Origin: a virus
Length of the DNA: 24,413 nucleotides
Reading direction: 5' to 3' (one strand)
IMG/VR virus record: IMGVR_UViG_3300025467_000071
Coordinates: 1-24,413 of that record
Shown: in pieces, positions 1 through 9,279 of the stretch
How the letters are laid out: each line of letters starts with the position of its first letter
How positions within the stretch are numbered: position 1 is the first letter of the stretch
Position numbers and translations under genes: made by a program
The notes under the pieces: generated by a model
Told to the model about the DNA's origin: nothing
What the model saw: only the letters and a program-made list of their open reading frames with translations
Database searches by the model: none

Positions 1-710
1 GTTCTGGTGGAGGTGGAGGTGGTGGGGGTTATGGGCCGGTAATAATTATAGACCCTGGATTTTATATAGGATCAGGAGACCCAACATTTAGTAATTCCCC
101 TCCAGTGGATTATTCTTTACCTGAAAACTCAACCGTACCAGAAGGTAAAGTGATTATAGGAAACCCAGTTTTAGCAGGTAGCCCGTTAACTTTGCAAGGC
201 ACTCTTGAAGAATTAAATAGCAATGTACAAACAAATATAGATGATCAAATTGGTGGTTTTGTGCAAGGTTTAACAGACGCTCTTACTGATTTAACTAATA
301 ATTCCGGTATTAATATTAATCAAACATATTCTAACCCTATAGTACAGAGTATTGCAAATTCAATAGTAGATCAAACCACAGCTGCTCAGCAATCTTTAGA
401 TGCTTCTACTCAATCTGCTACTGATTCAATATTTGCTTCTTTAGATGCAAATGTAGATGCACAAAGTCAAGCAATTACCGATTCTATTGCAAATTCTACC
501 GCCGTACCGCAAGGGGAAGTAGATGCTAATGGGGCTTATATTTCTCCTGATACGGGCCTTATATATCCACAAACTACAAACGATAGTACCAATGCAGGAG
601 CTGATGCAGGGGGTTCTGATGGTATCATGGGTAATGGAGATGGTGGAGAGTTAGACGGTGGAGGCTTTCTTGGTGGAGACGATAGTGGTAATAGTGACGT
701 TTTCGGTTAA
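1..710 (+). CDS. Gly/Asp-rich virion structural protein, 5'-truncated by window edge
   Basis: The frame is open from base 3 with no stop upstream, so the gene starts outside the window; the GTG at 105 is only an internal valine codon. The visible part has 235 residues. It opens with a polyglycine run (SGGGGGGGGYGP), followed by a Pro-containing stretch. A central Ser/Thr/Ala/Gln/Asp-rich region (about residues 65-165 of the visible part) looks helical or coiled. The C-terminus is very rich in Gly and Asp and ends in GNSDVFG. I recognise no enzyme motif. Low complexity, acidic composition and position just before two giant fibre-like proteins suggest a virion or tail-fibre component. That role is inferred from context only. 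Confidence 0.7.
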   Translation, partial: SGGGGGGGGYGPVIIIDPGFYIGSGDPTFSNSPPVDYSLPENSTVPEGKVIIGNPVLAGSPLTLQGTLEELNSNVQTNIDDQIGGFVQGLTDALTDLTNNSGININQTYSNPIVQSIANSIVDQTTAAQQSLDASTQSATDSIFASLDANVDAQSQAITDSIANSTAVPQGEVDANGAYISPDTGLIYPQTTNDSTNAGADAGGSDGIMGNGDGGELDGGGFLGGDDSGNSDVFG

Positions 711-721
711 TTTTTTACATC

Positions 722-1291
722 ATGTCATTTTTTTACCAAGCTGGTAAGATTACAACTGATAAATGTTGGGATAAACCTACTCTTTCAAGTGTAAAGAAAT
801 TTATAGAAACCAGACAAGAACAATTACACTGCAATAATTTAACACCCTGGGTGTGTGGATCTTGTGTATATGATATGAGTAGCACCTGGGATTTAGATAT
901 ATGGTTTACCGGAGAATATTTAAACCTGCAGTTATTAGAAGATACATTTCATGAATTGTATAATTTTGCTTTAAATGAATGCAGACTTAAAATTGACTTA
1001 AAGTGGGTTAGTTGTAACGTACAAAACACTGTTTGTTTGGAAGATAGTACATGGAAATTGACTTCTTTTAAACAAATACATTTAACTCCCACTATTTTAA
1101 CCGGAACAAAAAAAGACTTCAACAATGACTATAAAAACAATCCAAAATACACTTTAATCACTAGATATTTAGTGCAAAGCGAATTTGGCAATAATAGATA
1201 CGTAAGTAAAAAACTGCATCAAAGATTGAACTTAGACGGTAACCTTAAATATATGAGTATTAAAGATTTTATATCCGAAAAATGCAATTAA
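722..1291 (+). CDS. Small nucleotidyltransferase-fold-like protein (hypothetical)
   Basis: This 189-aa protein sits between structural genes, 11 bases after the preceding stop. Residues 44-60 read VCGSCVYDMSSTWDLDI. This fits the minimal nucleotidyltransferase signature hG[GS]-x(9-13)-Dh[DE]h, with G46-S47 and the acidic pair D57/D59. A third acidic residue lies in a predicted strand, KIDLKWVS (D92), where the family's third metal ligand is expected. The C-terminal half is basic and has no recognisable domain. No HEPN partner gene is adjacent, so a MNT/HEPN toxin-antitoxin pair is not supported. It may be a nucleotidyltransferase acting on a nucleic acid or protein, or a structural protein that resembles one by chance. 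Translation starts without a Shine-Dalgarno sequence. Confidence 0.6.
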   Translation: MSFFYQAGKITTDKCWDKPTLSSVKKFIETRQEQLHCNNLTPWVCGSCVYDMSSTWDLDIWFTGEYLNLQLLEDTFHELYNFALNECRLKIDLKWVSCNVQNTVCLEDSTWKLTSFKQIHLTPTILTGTKKDFNNDYKNNPKYTLITRYLVQSEFGNNRYVSKKLHQRLNLDGNLKYMSIKDFISEKCN

Positions 1292-1328
1292 CATACCGGT
1301 TTAGAAGTATAAAAGTCCTGTTTCCTGT

Positions 1329-1336
1329 AGTAAGTA
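1329..1336 (+). promoter_or_regulatory. AGTAAGTA box, candidate late promoter
   Basis: Exact AGTAAGTA, 7 bases before the ATG at 1344. It belongs to the set of AGTAARTA boxes that precede many starts here. It resembles the core of T4-type late promoters (TATAAATA). Function is inferred. Confidence 0.45.
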
Positions 1337-1343
1337 TTACCGT

Positions 1344-4300
1344 ATGATTCTTAGTGCTGCTCCAGTAGCTTTAACGTATGGATATGATAACAACTTAACG
1401 TTGCGTGGTGGCATAGTGTACACATTTGATGATTTAAACTTTTACAATACCACGCTATTAGGTAATACATTAGATATTACGCTAAACAAAAACGAATTAT
1501 TAGCATTAACAAATTTTTCTCGTTTAACTGATAGTATAACAACTCAGCCATTAATATCTCCAGGAGATTATGTTGTTAACTCTTTAATTACAGATCAAAC
1601 AGGTACCTTATATCTTTACGCTACTAACTTTAATTCTACGTCTGGTAGTACTTTATCGTTTACTACAGAATTAAGTGCAGCAACTATTTTCAATATTAAT
1701 TTTCCTTCTGAAACCAATACAATACAAATTTCTTATGTTAGTACAGACTCGTACAACAACTCTGTAACAAACTACTTAATTAGTAATGGTTTTTATAATC
1801 CTCTTTCTGCAGGCCCTATAAACTGGGTACCTGATCAATCTTATTATACTTTTGTCACTCTTGCAAGTGGTAGTTATGTAAGCTTATTTAATTCCAAGAC
1901 AGCCCAAATCGTTGCTCTTTCTGCCAATAGTTTGGTACCTCAAACCTTTACTAATTATAGTGTAGGTTCTAACAATTTAACAATACCTTCAGAGTGTATT
2001 TTAAATATAACTAGACTACATTTAGATAATGCTTATGGTAATACTCAAACATATGGACAGTCTGATTTAGTACAATATTCTAGATTAGATAACAATTTAA
2101 GTGTAGCAAGAAGTTCTGGTAATGCAAAATTTAATTATTTAGTATCAGCTCCTTTTAAAACCCTTTCAGGTGGCTGGATAGATACTAATATAAACACACT
2201 AAAAAATTATTATTCCCCACAGCACGTACAATCAACAGTTTTTAATGTTCCGACTCGTTACTACACTAAACTGTTTACTGGGCTAAATCAAACTGAGGGG
2301 TTTGATAAAATTTATTTAAGTTATAACTCTAATGTAGCAAAAATTAACTTTGTAAAAGATCAAGATAATTACTTTCACTATCCTTATGGTTCAGTGGTGC
2401 TACCTTTAAGTTCTTCTACATTAATTAGCTATGGTGCTCGCGCAGACGTTACACCGTTTCGTTCTGATAGGTTGGTCAAAAAAGTAGCTGACTATGCTTA
2501 TTACAGTAGCTGGGGCAACAGTGCTTCTGGTGCGTACTATCCAGGTACTAATACATACAACCGCAAAGGGGTATATTTTTGTTCGTGGCTATCAGCTGGT
2601 GCTAATGTAAACGTGTTACCGGTTTGGGTAGATAGGTATTATGACCCTAAACAGGTTAATCAGTATGGTATTGCTTATAGTGCTATATCTGCCTTATCTG
2701 GTATATTAGTAAACAGTACAAATAATTATCCTAATTTAATATGGGATGTACCTTCAACTAATACTTTTGAACCAGGGGTGTTATACTATTATCATAGATT
2801 TGGAGACAATGATAATGAAACATTAGTTAATTCATTTTCCGGTTTAACGTATTATATTGATAATTTCGGCGATATACTATATAATCAAGTAACAGGCTTA
2901 AGTGCAGGCATTATAAACTCGTTTACACCAAGTAATTCCGGTATTGATAGTACAGTAAAAACACCATATTATATTACTAATGGTACATATGGTACTATTA
3001 ATACAAGTATTAACGATTTCAATAACAATGAAGGTAATACTCTTTCTTTGTTCTTATATCAAGACAATTGGGCTGATTTAGCCGGAGATCAAATTATCGG
3101 TAATTATTTTAATGGCGGTATTGGTGTATTTGTTAACAACCCTATATTAACACCTTACTTCACTGTAGCAGCAGCTCCTAATATTCTTTATACATACAAC
3201 ACAGAATTACAAGAATTAAATTACGAGCTGTACGGTACATTTGAAACTTCTGCAACCGACCCGTTAAGTAGTAGTAGTTTTATATTAAAAGGTCTTTACG
3301 ATAACAGTTATTATGTTATTGACAATTATTCTTCTAACAAATTCGTCTCCACATTTGACCCGGATGGCTTATTAACAAATAAAGTAGCTTTAACCGCTTT
3401 TGATTCCACTATTACAAGCGAAGTTATTGTAAATGCTGAACTTATAACTAAAAATTCGACAAATTATATTATATTAAAAACAAGAAACAATGCCACTTCT
3501 TGTTGTTATAGACAATTTTTAACAAATGGTATTTTAGTAAGTTCAGTTTCTGCTGCTAACTTTAATAACTTTGTTCTTGACTTTGACGGCAAACCCTCGT
3601 TTTATAATTCAGATTGGTTATCTTCAAAAAGTCTAGTCGCTGTTAATGGCTGTGTAGATAGTAATAATAATGTGTACACTCTCAGTGGTGGAATACTGTA
3701 TAAAAACAATACAGGTATATTAACTGTTGCATACCCGGAACACATTAATTGTGATAAAAACGACAATGTTTGGATTACTTACAACAAAACTCATTTAGCT
3801 AAGATTAATAGTAATGGAACCATACTCTGGTCAAAGCAAATTAATACTAGTGATTCCTTAGTATATGATCAACCTACAAACAATAGGGTAATTAATTTTA
3901 TAGCCGAACTTAATAGTAATAATGTGTTACAGTACTACGGCTTAGTATTAGATGGTAAGTCTCAAACTGTATATAAAGTTGATGCAAACGGCGTATTAAT
4001 AAGCAAAGTAGCTGTACCGAACTTAATACCAAATGGGGATGTTACAGGGTTTGATTATCAAAGAAAGTTTGTTGCACCTTATGTTAATTCCCAAGGTATA
4101 AGAGCAAACATTGTTACTCAAGATCCTACTTTAACTACACCGGTACCTACCTACTTTACCCTTAGCTACAACACAAACTTGTTAGCCCCTGGTTGGCATC
4201 ACTTTGCAGTCACCGTAAGTAATAACAATGTAGCATCTTTATATGTAGATGGTAATATAGTTAATAGATCTGTTTGGAAATCACGTCTTCCAAGTGAAAA

Positions 4301-4742
4301 AGCTAATTTACGTACTATATACAACTACAAAAATAACCCGCAAATAACTATTGGAGCTAGTAACTTCAAAAACTCTACATTAAACGAATGGATAGGTTTA
4401 CCTGATAGATATCTGTACAACGGTAGAATTGCAGATATACGTTTTTATAACATAACACTTACTCGTTCTGATATATTAGCATTATCTAATCATTATCAGT
4501 ATAATCAATTTAATAATTTTGACTGGTTAATACCAACAGGGTTACGTGGTTATATTGAAGAAATTGAAAGGTTTTTCTTACATAGATTACCCGGTGCTAA
4601 ATCTCAATTTTTTGATATAAAGATTAAAAACTCTGGTATACTTGCACCTTCTGTGCAAGCTATAGTAGAGAATAATATACAAACCGCTGTTGCTAATATA
4701 GCTCCAGCATATGCTCAATTGCGTAACATAATTTGGGAGTAA
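1344..4742 (+). CDS. Giant virion structural protein with LamG-like C-terminal domain
   Basis: This 1132-aa protein is rich in Asn, Ser, Thr and Tyr and is predicted to be almost entirely beta structure, typical of tail-fibre or baseplate-associated proteins. Residues about 770-830 have blade-like repeats (DSNNNVYTLSGG, CDKNDNVWITYN) resembling NHL or beta-propeller units. Residues about 930-1060 resemble a concanavalin/LamG lectin fold: PGWHHFAVTV, then SLYVDGNIVN, then YNGRIADIRFYNITLT. The last 70 residues (GYIEEIERFFLHRLPG onward) form a distinct, more helical tail that could be an attachment module. The start at 1344 is favoured by the upstream AGTAAGTA box. The lectin-like domain suggests glycan binding at the host surface, which is inference. 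Its neighbour at 4755 has a similar composition and probably belongs to the same structure. Confidence 0.75.
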   Translation: MILSAAPVALTYGYDNNLTLRGGIVYTFDDLNFYNTTLLGNTLDITLNKNELLALTNFSRLTDSITTQPLISPGDYVVNSLITDQTGTLYLYATNFNSTSGSTLSFTTELSAATIFNINFPSETNTIQISYVSTDSYNNSVTNYLISNGFYNPLSAGPINWVPDQSYYTFVTLASGSYVSLFNSKTAQIVALSANSLVPQTFTNYSVGSNNLTIPSECILNITRLHLDNAYGNTQTYGQSDLVQYSRLDNNLSVARSSGNAKFNYLVSAPFKTLSGGWIDTNINTLKNYYSPQHVQSTVFNVPTRYYTKLFTGLNQTEGFDKIYLSYNSNVAKINFVKDQDNYFHYPYGSVVLPLSSSTLISYGARADVTPFRSDRLVKKVADYAYYSSWGNSASGAYYPGTNTYNRKGVYFCSWLSAGANVNVLPVWVDRYYDPKQVNQYGIAYSAISALSGILVNSTNNYPNLIWDVPSTNTFEPGVLYYYHRFGDNDNETLVNSFSGLTYYIDNFGDILYNQVTGLSAGIINSFTPSNSGIDSTVKTPYYITNGTYGTINTSINDFNNNEGNTLSLFLYQDNWADLAGDQIIGNYFNGGIGVFVNNPILTPYFTVAAAPNILYTYNTELQELNYELYGTFETSATDPLSSSSFILKGLYDNSYYVIDNYSSNKFVSTFDPDGLLTNKVALTAFDSTITSEVIVNAELITKNSTNYIILKTRNNATSCCYRQFLTNGILVSSVSAANFNNFVLDFDGKPSFYNSDWLSSKSLVAVNGCVDSNNNVYTLSGGILYKNNTGILTVAYPEHINCDKNDNVWITYNKTHLAKINSNGTILWSKQINTSDSLVYDQPTNNRVINFIAELNSNNVLQYYGLVLDGKSQTVYKVDANGVLISKVAVPNLIPNGDVTGFDYQRKFVAPYVNSQGIRANIVTQDPTLTTPVPTYFTLSYNTNLLAPGWHHFAVTVSNNNVASLYVDGNIVNRSVWKSRLPSEKANLRTIYNYKNNPQITIGASNFKNSTLNEWIGLPDRYLYNGRIADIRFYNITLTRSDILALSNHYQYNQFNNFDWLIPTGLRGYIEEIERFFLHRLPGAKSQFFDIKIKNSGILAPSVQAIVENNIQTAVANIAPAYAQLRNIIWE

Positions 4743-4745
4743 ATA
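4738..4745 (+). promoter_or_regulatory. AGTAAATA box, candidate late promoter
   Basis: Exact AGTAAATA ending 9 bases before the ATG at 4755. The TAA is also the stop codon of the preceding gene, so part of the match could be forced by the stop. Confidence 0.4.
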
Positions 4746-4754
4746 ACATAACAC

Positions 4755-7700
4755 ATGGGTTCTGTAAGCTTATATAATAATAGTTCTACTTCAGGGGGTA
4801 CACTTAGTAACTCTGTATCTATTCACTTTGATGATTATGTAGGATCTTACGGGGCTACCATTCTTAATAATATAGTAGTTACAAGTACTACTACTAGTTA
4901 TGTAACAGATTCTTCAGAGTTTCCTAATAACGCACAAGCTGTAGCATCTTTCGGTGGTTATACAGCAACGGATAATGAAAGTATTTATAGTTATAGCGTT
5001 GAAGCTACTGCTCAAGTAACGATTAATAATTTAAGAAGACAGCCTAGCGGAGACTGGGTAGCAGATAGTGTTGTAGTAGCTCCTGGTGGAACGTATTACG
5101 GTGTTAATTTCGGTGGGGGTGTGACGGTTTCAGGTAATGCAACCCCTGAAGGTGGTATATATGGTTTTGATTCAGGTAGTTCTAACATATCTGCTACTGT
5201 AAGCTGGTCAACACCAGCTGCACCAACAATTGCATGGGATGGTGGTAGTTTTCCTTCCAACTACACAGTCAATTCTGGTCAAACATATCGTCCAGGAGCC
5301 AATGCATATTCGGGTGCTAATGCATTAATTGCTATATTAATTGACAAGTCTTACGATGGTGGTAGTACATGGGTACCGTGGGCAGAAGTCCCATATAGCT
5401 ATGTTTCTTCGGCTGATAATACTGGTAATAATTCTACTGATACCGGTTCTGGTAACACTACTGTATTATGGCGTGCTCAAGCGCAAGACTCTTATGGTCA
5501 AGTAACTACCATATATCAGACTATAAACGTTAATGCTTACCCAACAGTTTCTTGGGGTACATTACCGAGTAGTTCTCCAGTAGTAGGCACTAGTTATAGT
5601 ATTACAGCTAATGGTAGCGATATTGATACAGCTTCTTGGGGTAGTATAGCTAGTACTGACATACAGGTATTATTTCCAGGATTCGGTAGTTATACAGATT
5701 TAGCAAACGACCCGGGCAGTACAGCAAGTTACAGTTCTACTTGGGATCATGGTACAGGTAATTACGTATTTAGGGCAAGTTCAACCGATAATAATGGGGC
5801 AACCAGTTCGTACATTTATTATACCGTTACAGTAGTAGGCCCAACACCTACACCGACAGCTACTACAACACCAGCTGTAACGCCTACACCCACTAGCACG
5901 CCGGCATCAACACCGTCCCCTACCCCTACTAGTACCCCGCGTGGTACGCCTCCTGCAACACCGACAGCTACACCTACTTCTACTCCGGCTTCTACACCAC
6001 CTGCTACTCCGACTCCTTCGGTAACACCGCTGCCGTCTAATACGCCGGCTCCTACTGTTACCCCTGCAGCCACAGTAACCCCCACAAATACACCGTCTTA
6101 TACTGTTACCCCTAGTGTTACTCTTACACCTGGTATCACTCCTACTCCTACAAGTACTCCGACTAGTACTGTAACACCTACCCCTACTGTAACCCCACCA
6201 CCTAGTGTTAGTGGTACACCTGGTGCATCTCTTACTCCAACACCTACCCCTACAGGAACACCGGCAGTTACGCCTACCCCAACAGTAACTCCGGCTTCTA
6301 CTCCTGGACCAACAGTAACTCCTACAATTAGTATAACGCCTTCTGTTACACCTTCTACAGGTGTGCTGGCAGCTTATACGCCTTGGACAGTAGCTACAAC
6401 AAATTCTCCAGTATGGGTACAGTCAGTGTATCCAATCAGTAAAAACGTTACAACTTATGGTATTAATTGGGGAGATGGTTCAGGTAATTCCTACTACGGT
6501 ACACTTTCAGGTTATACATCATATACTTCTTTACCAAGTAGTAGCAATTTCTTTTTATACAATTATACATTACCTATATCAGCAAATATAGGCTACACAG
6601 TAACTGTTGCAGCTTTAGCAGGTATTGGTGGTGTGCCTCGTGTATTAACTAACAGGTTTTACATTGATGCTACTTTACCTACTTACTCAACAGTTAATTT
6701 TTATGACCCAACAATAGATACGCCTGTATTACCGTGGAAATTAAACGATATTAAAATAGGTTCAAACGAATGGGCAGTAGCAGGTACCATAAACAATAGT
6801 TTACAAAAAATACAAGATAATTTTGACTATTTACAAAGTGTATCTCAAATTCTTTCTCTTAATATTAATTTTAATTTAGTAGAGTGGACTGGTATTTTAA
6901 ATCAAAGCAATACAACCCCTCTAACAGGGTATGCATGGAGAACAACTATACCTGGATTAAATGACGGCCTATTTAATACATATAATAGTGTAAGCGCAAT
7001 AGGTTTTGCAGACGGTACTGTAAAAGACTTTAAATCTTATAGATTTACAAACAATTCAGCTCCGGATTACTATAATTATATTGCGTTTGCTGGGTTAGGT
7101 AGTAACCCTGACTACATACAGGTACGTACTAATGACTATTACAACACTTTAGTATTGAGTGCAGCAAATATTGGTAGTTTTAACATGCCTAAGTTTAATA
7201 GCTTAAGCGCTATTGATTCTTATAATGATGAACTTTTCATACTTGACACAGATACAGTATACAAGGTCGATCTTAACATAAACGACGGCATATTAACCCC
7301 TATTGCCCAAGTAGGTGGAGAGTATGGTACAAGAAGTAATAATATAGGTTTCAATAACCCTGTAGAAATTAAAGCTTGGAACGCTAAAATTTATGTAGCG
7401 GATAGCAATAACAGCTGTGTTAAAGTTTACAACACCGCACTAGGTTGGTTAAGTACTCTTTACACAAGTCTATTAAGTGCATATAGTGTACAACGTATTG
7501 AAGTAAATAGAGCCAACGAACACGTATTTGTATTGGCGCAAACATTTGCTCCGGTGCCACCTATTGTAACGTATTCTACAACCATATCTGCTTCTTCTGC
7601 AACAGGTAACATGTATCAAATTAACTTTGTACATGACGGTTTAAGACTAAATGATAGTACATCATCTGGTATCAGTAATTCGTTTACTTTATATGGCTTA

Positions 7701-8690
7701 ATTTCTGGTGGTACATATTATTCCCCATTAACAGGCGCCATTTGGTCTAATGCAAGTTTACCGTATCAGCAATATGGTTCTATACCAGATACACAAACAG
7801 TTAAGTATGCCGCAGCATCTGGTTTAAATTATACAAACTTTGCTGTACAAGCTATAGGTTTAAGTGGGTTTAATTCAGCGCTTTCTAACGGTACTCCTAC
7901 ACCAAACATATATGCTTTTAAATCTCCGTATGCTATATTTGAGTTAGATCAAAAGAGTAATCTAATTAATGCTTTCCCTGTACCAAACAACACTGCTTAT
8001 ATTTTACCTTCAGGTAACATACAATCAAATGATGTTATTAACAAAATGGTAATTGATCCAACCGGTGCGTTTCTTTATTTAATTACCCCTTATTACATAT
8101 ACAAATATCTTACAACAGGTAAAGCGCTTAACAAAATAGTATTCCCAGACTTTGATACTTTAGGTGGTTTTGAATATCTAAAAACTGGGTTTATTGATGA
8201 CCGGTTAAACTTTTTCTTAGCTACTAATACTAGAATATTCAAATTTGTTGATTTACCTACAACTCTTAATCTGTACGATACAATAGGAGTTAATGCTTTG
8301 TTTACGCCTTTATCTGCTTGTTTAATTGATAGTAATGAATTTATACAAGACTGGGTTTATAATAAGAGCTTGTTGCGCATTATTCAAAACCATGAAATAC
8401 TTTATAAAGCAATTGAAGGAAAGTATTACATTAATCTTGATAGTAACGGCAATCTTATTATACCTAATACAAGTACAACAAGTATATGTTTAACTTCATT
8501 TGTGCCTTCAGATATATCTGAAGTGTTCTCTATAAACGATAGTTATTTTGTACACAGTAACGAATTAGTTACTAGTGATGTAATTAACCGTACGTTAACA
8601 AACATATATATTTTACAAAACGATATACTTAATTTGGTTACACCGAAAAAAGTAAAAGCTTTACCGAGCTATACTAGCAACAACCTTTAA
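4755..8690 (+). CDS. Giant fibre-like structural protein with Pro/Thr-rich linker
   Basis: This 1311-aa protein is mostly beta. Residues about 150-360 contain Ig/PKD-like units. Residues about 362-537 form a long Pro/Thr/Ser linker built from TPTPT-like units. A second PKD-like unit follows, with the diagnostic INWGDGSGN near residue 570. The segment LPWKLNDIKIGSNEWAV (about 659-675) leads into a helical stretch (INNSLQKIQDNFDYLQ). Beyond about residue 800 come repeated blade-like units (ELFILDTDTVYKVDL, IYVADSNNSCVKVYN) suggesting a beta-propeller. The likely role is a long tail or head fibre in which the linker separates globular heads. Pro and Thr codons vary widely along the linker, so it is not a recent DNA-level repeat expansion. 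The last 4 bases overlap the convergent minus-strand gene. Confidence 0.75.
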   Translation: MGSVSLYNNSSTSGGTLSNSVSIHFDDYVGSYGATILNNIVVTSTTTSYVTDSSEFPNNAQAVASFGGYTATDNESIYSYSVEATAQVTINNLRRQPSGDWVADSVVVAPGGTYYGVNFGGGVTVSGNATPEGGIYGFDSGSSNISATVSWSTPAAPTIAWDGGSFPSNYTVNSGQTYRPGANAYSGANALIAILIDKSYDGGSTWVPWAEVPYSYVSSADNTGNNSTDTGSGNTTVLWRAQAQDSYGQVTTIYQTINVNAYPTVSWGTLPSSSPVVGTSYSITANGSDIDTASWGSIASTDIQVLFPGFGSYTDLANDPGSTASYSSTWDHGTGNYVFRASSTDNNGATSSYIYYTVTVVGPTPTPTATTTPAVTPTPTSTPASTPSPTPTSTPRGTPPATPTATPTSTPASTPPATPTPSVTPLPSNTPAPTVTPAATVTPTNTPSYTVTPSVTLTPGITPTPTSTPTSTVTPTPTVTPPPSVSGTPGASLTPTPTPTGTPAVTPTPTVTPASTPGPTVTPTISITPSVTPSTGVLAAYTPWTVATTNSPVWVQSVYPISKNVTTYGINWGDGSGNSYYGTLSGYTSYTSLPSSSNFFLYNYTLPISANIGYTVTVAALAGIGGVPRVLTNRFYIDATLPTYSTVNFYDPTIDTPVLPWKLNDIKIGSNEWAVAGTINNSLQKIQDNFDYLQSVSQILSLNINFNLVEWTGILNQSNTTPLTGYAWRTTIPGLNDGLFNTYNSVSAIGFADGTVKDFKSYRFTNNSAPDYYNYIAFAGLGSNPDYIQVRTNDYYNTLVLSAANIGSFNMPKFNSLSAIDSYNDELFILDTDTVYKVDLNINDGILTPIAQVGGEYGTRSNNIGFNNPVEIKAWNAKIYVADSNNSCVKVYNTALGWLSTLYTSLLSAYSVQRIEVNRANEHVFVLAQTFAPVPPIVTYSTTISASSATGNMYQINFVHDGLRLNDSTSSGISNSFTLYGLISGGTYYSPLTGAIWSNASLPYQQYGSIPDTQTVKYAAASGLNYTNFAVQAIGLSGFNSALSNGTPTPNIYAFKSPYAIFELDQKSNLINAFPVPNNTAYILPSGNIQSNDVINKMVIDPTGAFLYLITPYYIYKYLTTGKALNKIVFPDFDTLGGFEYLKTGFIDDRLNFFLATNTRIFKFVDLPTTLNLYDTIGVNALFTPLSACLIDSNEFIQDWVYNKSLLRIIQNHEILYKAIEGKYYINLDSNGNLIIPNTSTTSICLTSFVPSDISEVFSINDSYFVHSNELVTSDVINRTLTNIYILQNDILNLVTPKKVKALPSYTSNNL
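5839..6360 (+). repeat. Pro/Thr-rich low-complexity segment
   Basis: About 175 codons are dominated by Thr and Pro with some Ser, Ala and Val, as irregular TPTPT, TPAST and TVTPT units. All four Thr codons and all four Pro codons are used. The repetition is therefore at protein level rather than as exact DNA copies. The complement also stays open for 88 codons as a Val/Gly-rich artefact. Confidence 0.85.
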
Positions 8691-8938
8691 GGGGTAAAAC
8701 CTTTTTGAAAGTCAAATTGCAACTTACGTGTATCAGCTTCCAGTATACGTAGTACTGTTTGATTTTCTTTCACATTGCACTTCCAAAATGCTTGTTTGTG
8801 AGCTTCATACACGTTTATTGCATTCACGCCTGTTTCCTTTAATACAATTTGTTCAGTTGTATTTTCGTCATAAATGCCTATAATAGCAATATAAAGTTTG
8901 TTCATGTATGTTGCAAAATATTTATTTAATCCGTACAT
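8687..8938 (-). CDS. Small hypothetical protein on the minus strand
   Basis: An 83-aa frame converges with the giant fibre gene (4-base overlap at the stops) and is divergent from the gene at 8987. The composition is protein-like. After the Met at residue 12 it reads MNKLYIAIIGIYDE, a beta strand with an acidic end, and later AHKQAFWKC. Translation could start at either Met (bases 8938 or 8905); the inner one looks more natural. I do not recognise the family. Its reality rests on good composition and on filling an otherwise empty 250-base gap. Confidence 0.55.
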   Translation of the reverse strand: MYGLNKYFATYMNKLYIAIIGIYDENTTEQIVLKETGVNAINVYEAHKQAFWKCNVKENQTVLRILEADTRKLQFDFQKGFTP

Positions 8939-8946
8939 AAAGCAAG

Positions 8947-8974
8947 TGGAAAATTATTTTAAATAGGTTATACT
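8947..8974 (+). promoter_or_regulatory. Candidate sigma70-like promoter
   Basis: TGGAAA (8947-8952), a 16-base spacer and TATACT (8969-8974), 12 bases before the ATG at 8987. The -10 is good and the -35 weak. The spacer length matches the stronger promoters at 9780, 16835 and 17554. Confidence 0.4.
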
Positions 8975-8986
8975 ATACCAGTCAAT

Positions 8987-9226
8987 ATGAGTACTACATC
9001 AAAAAATACTATCGTACGTGAGTTCAATAATCGCACTATTGGTAAGAAGCCAGCTTCACAGCGTTTAGCAGCTGCATTTGCATCAGCTGAACGTCAAATT
9101 AACCTTTCAAGGTTTAGTGTTGTAGGTTTTAATTCCCAATATAGCCAAGTATACCTAAAGCCACGTTTTTATAACGTTCGCGATTCAAAGGGACGCTTTG
9201 CTAAGCCATCGAAATCACGCCGCTAA
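8987..9226 (+). CDS. Small basic protein, probably highly expressed
   Basis: This 79-aa protein is strongly basic and ends in FAKPSKSRR. VRDSKGRFAKP near the C-terminus is a Lys/Arg/Gly patch of the kind found in small nucleic-acid-binding proteins. The gene is a self-contained unit: a candidate promoter lies directly upstream and a strong Rho-independent terminator directly downstream. Nine of its ten Arg codons are CGT or CGC and none is AGA, whereas neighbours use AGA heavily. This suggests selection for high expression or a different origin. Function is unknown; DNA or RNA binding is inferred from charge only. Confidence 0.7.
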   Translation: MSTTSKNTIVREFNNRTIGKKPASQRLAAAFASAERQINLSRFSVVGFNSQYSQVYLKPRFYNVRDSKGRFAKPSKSRR

Positions 9227-9237
9227 GTTATAACCCT

Positions 9238-9272
9238 AGGGGTCTTATGTTATTGCATAAGACCCCTTTTTT
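9238..9272 (+). terminator. Strong Rho-independent terminator
   Basis: A perfect 12-bp stem (AGGGGTCTTATG at 9238-9249 with CATAAGACCCCT at 9256-9267) and a 6-base loop are followed by T residues up to 9272. It lies 11 bases after the stop of the small basic protein gene and before the ATG at 9280. Confidence 0.9.
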
Positions 9273-9279
9273 ATCGTAG

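Noticed and set aside
5819-6085. Minus-strand 88-codon Val/Gly-rich open frame
   Set aside because: It is the complement of the Pro/Thr-rich linker; the regular codon pattern keeps the reverse frame open without implying a gene.
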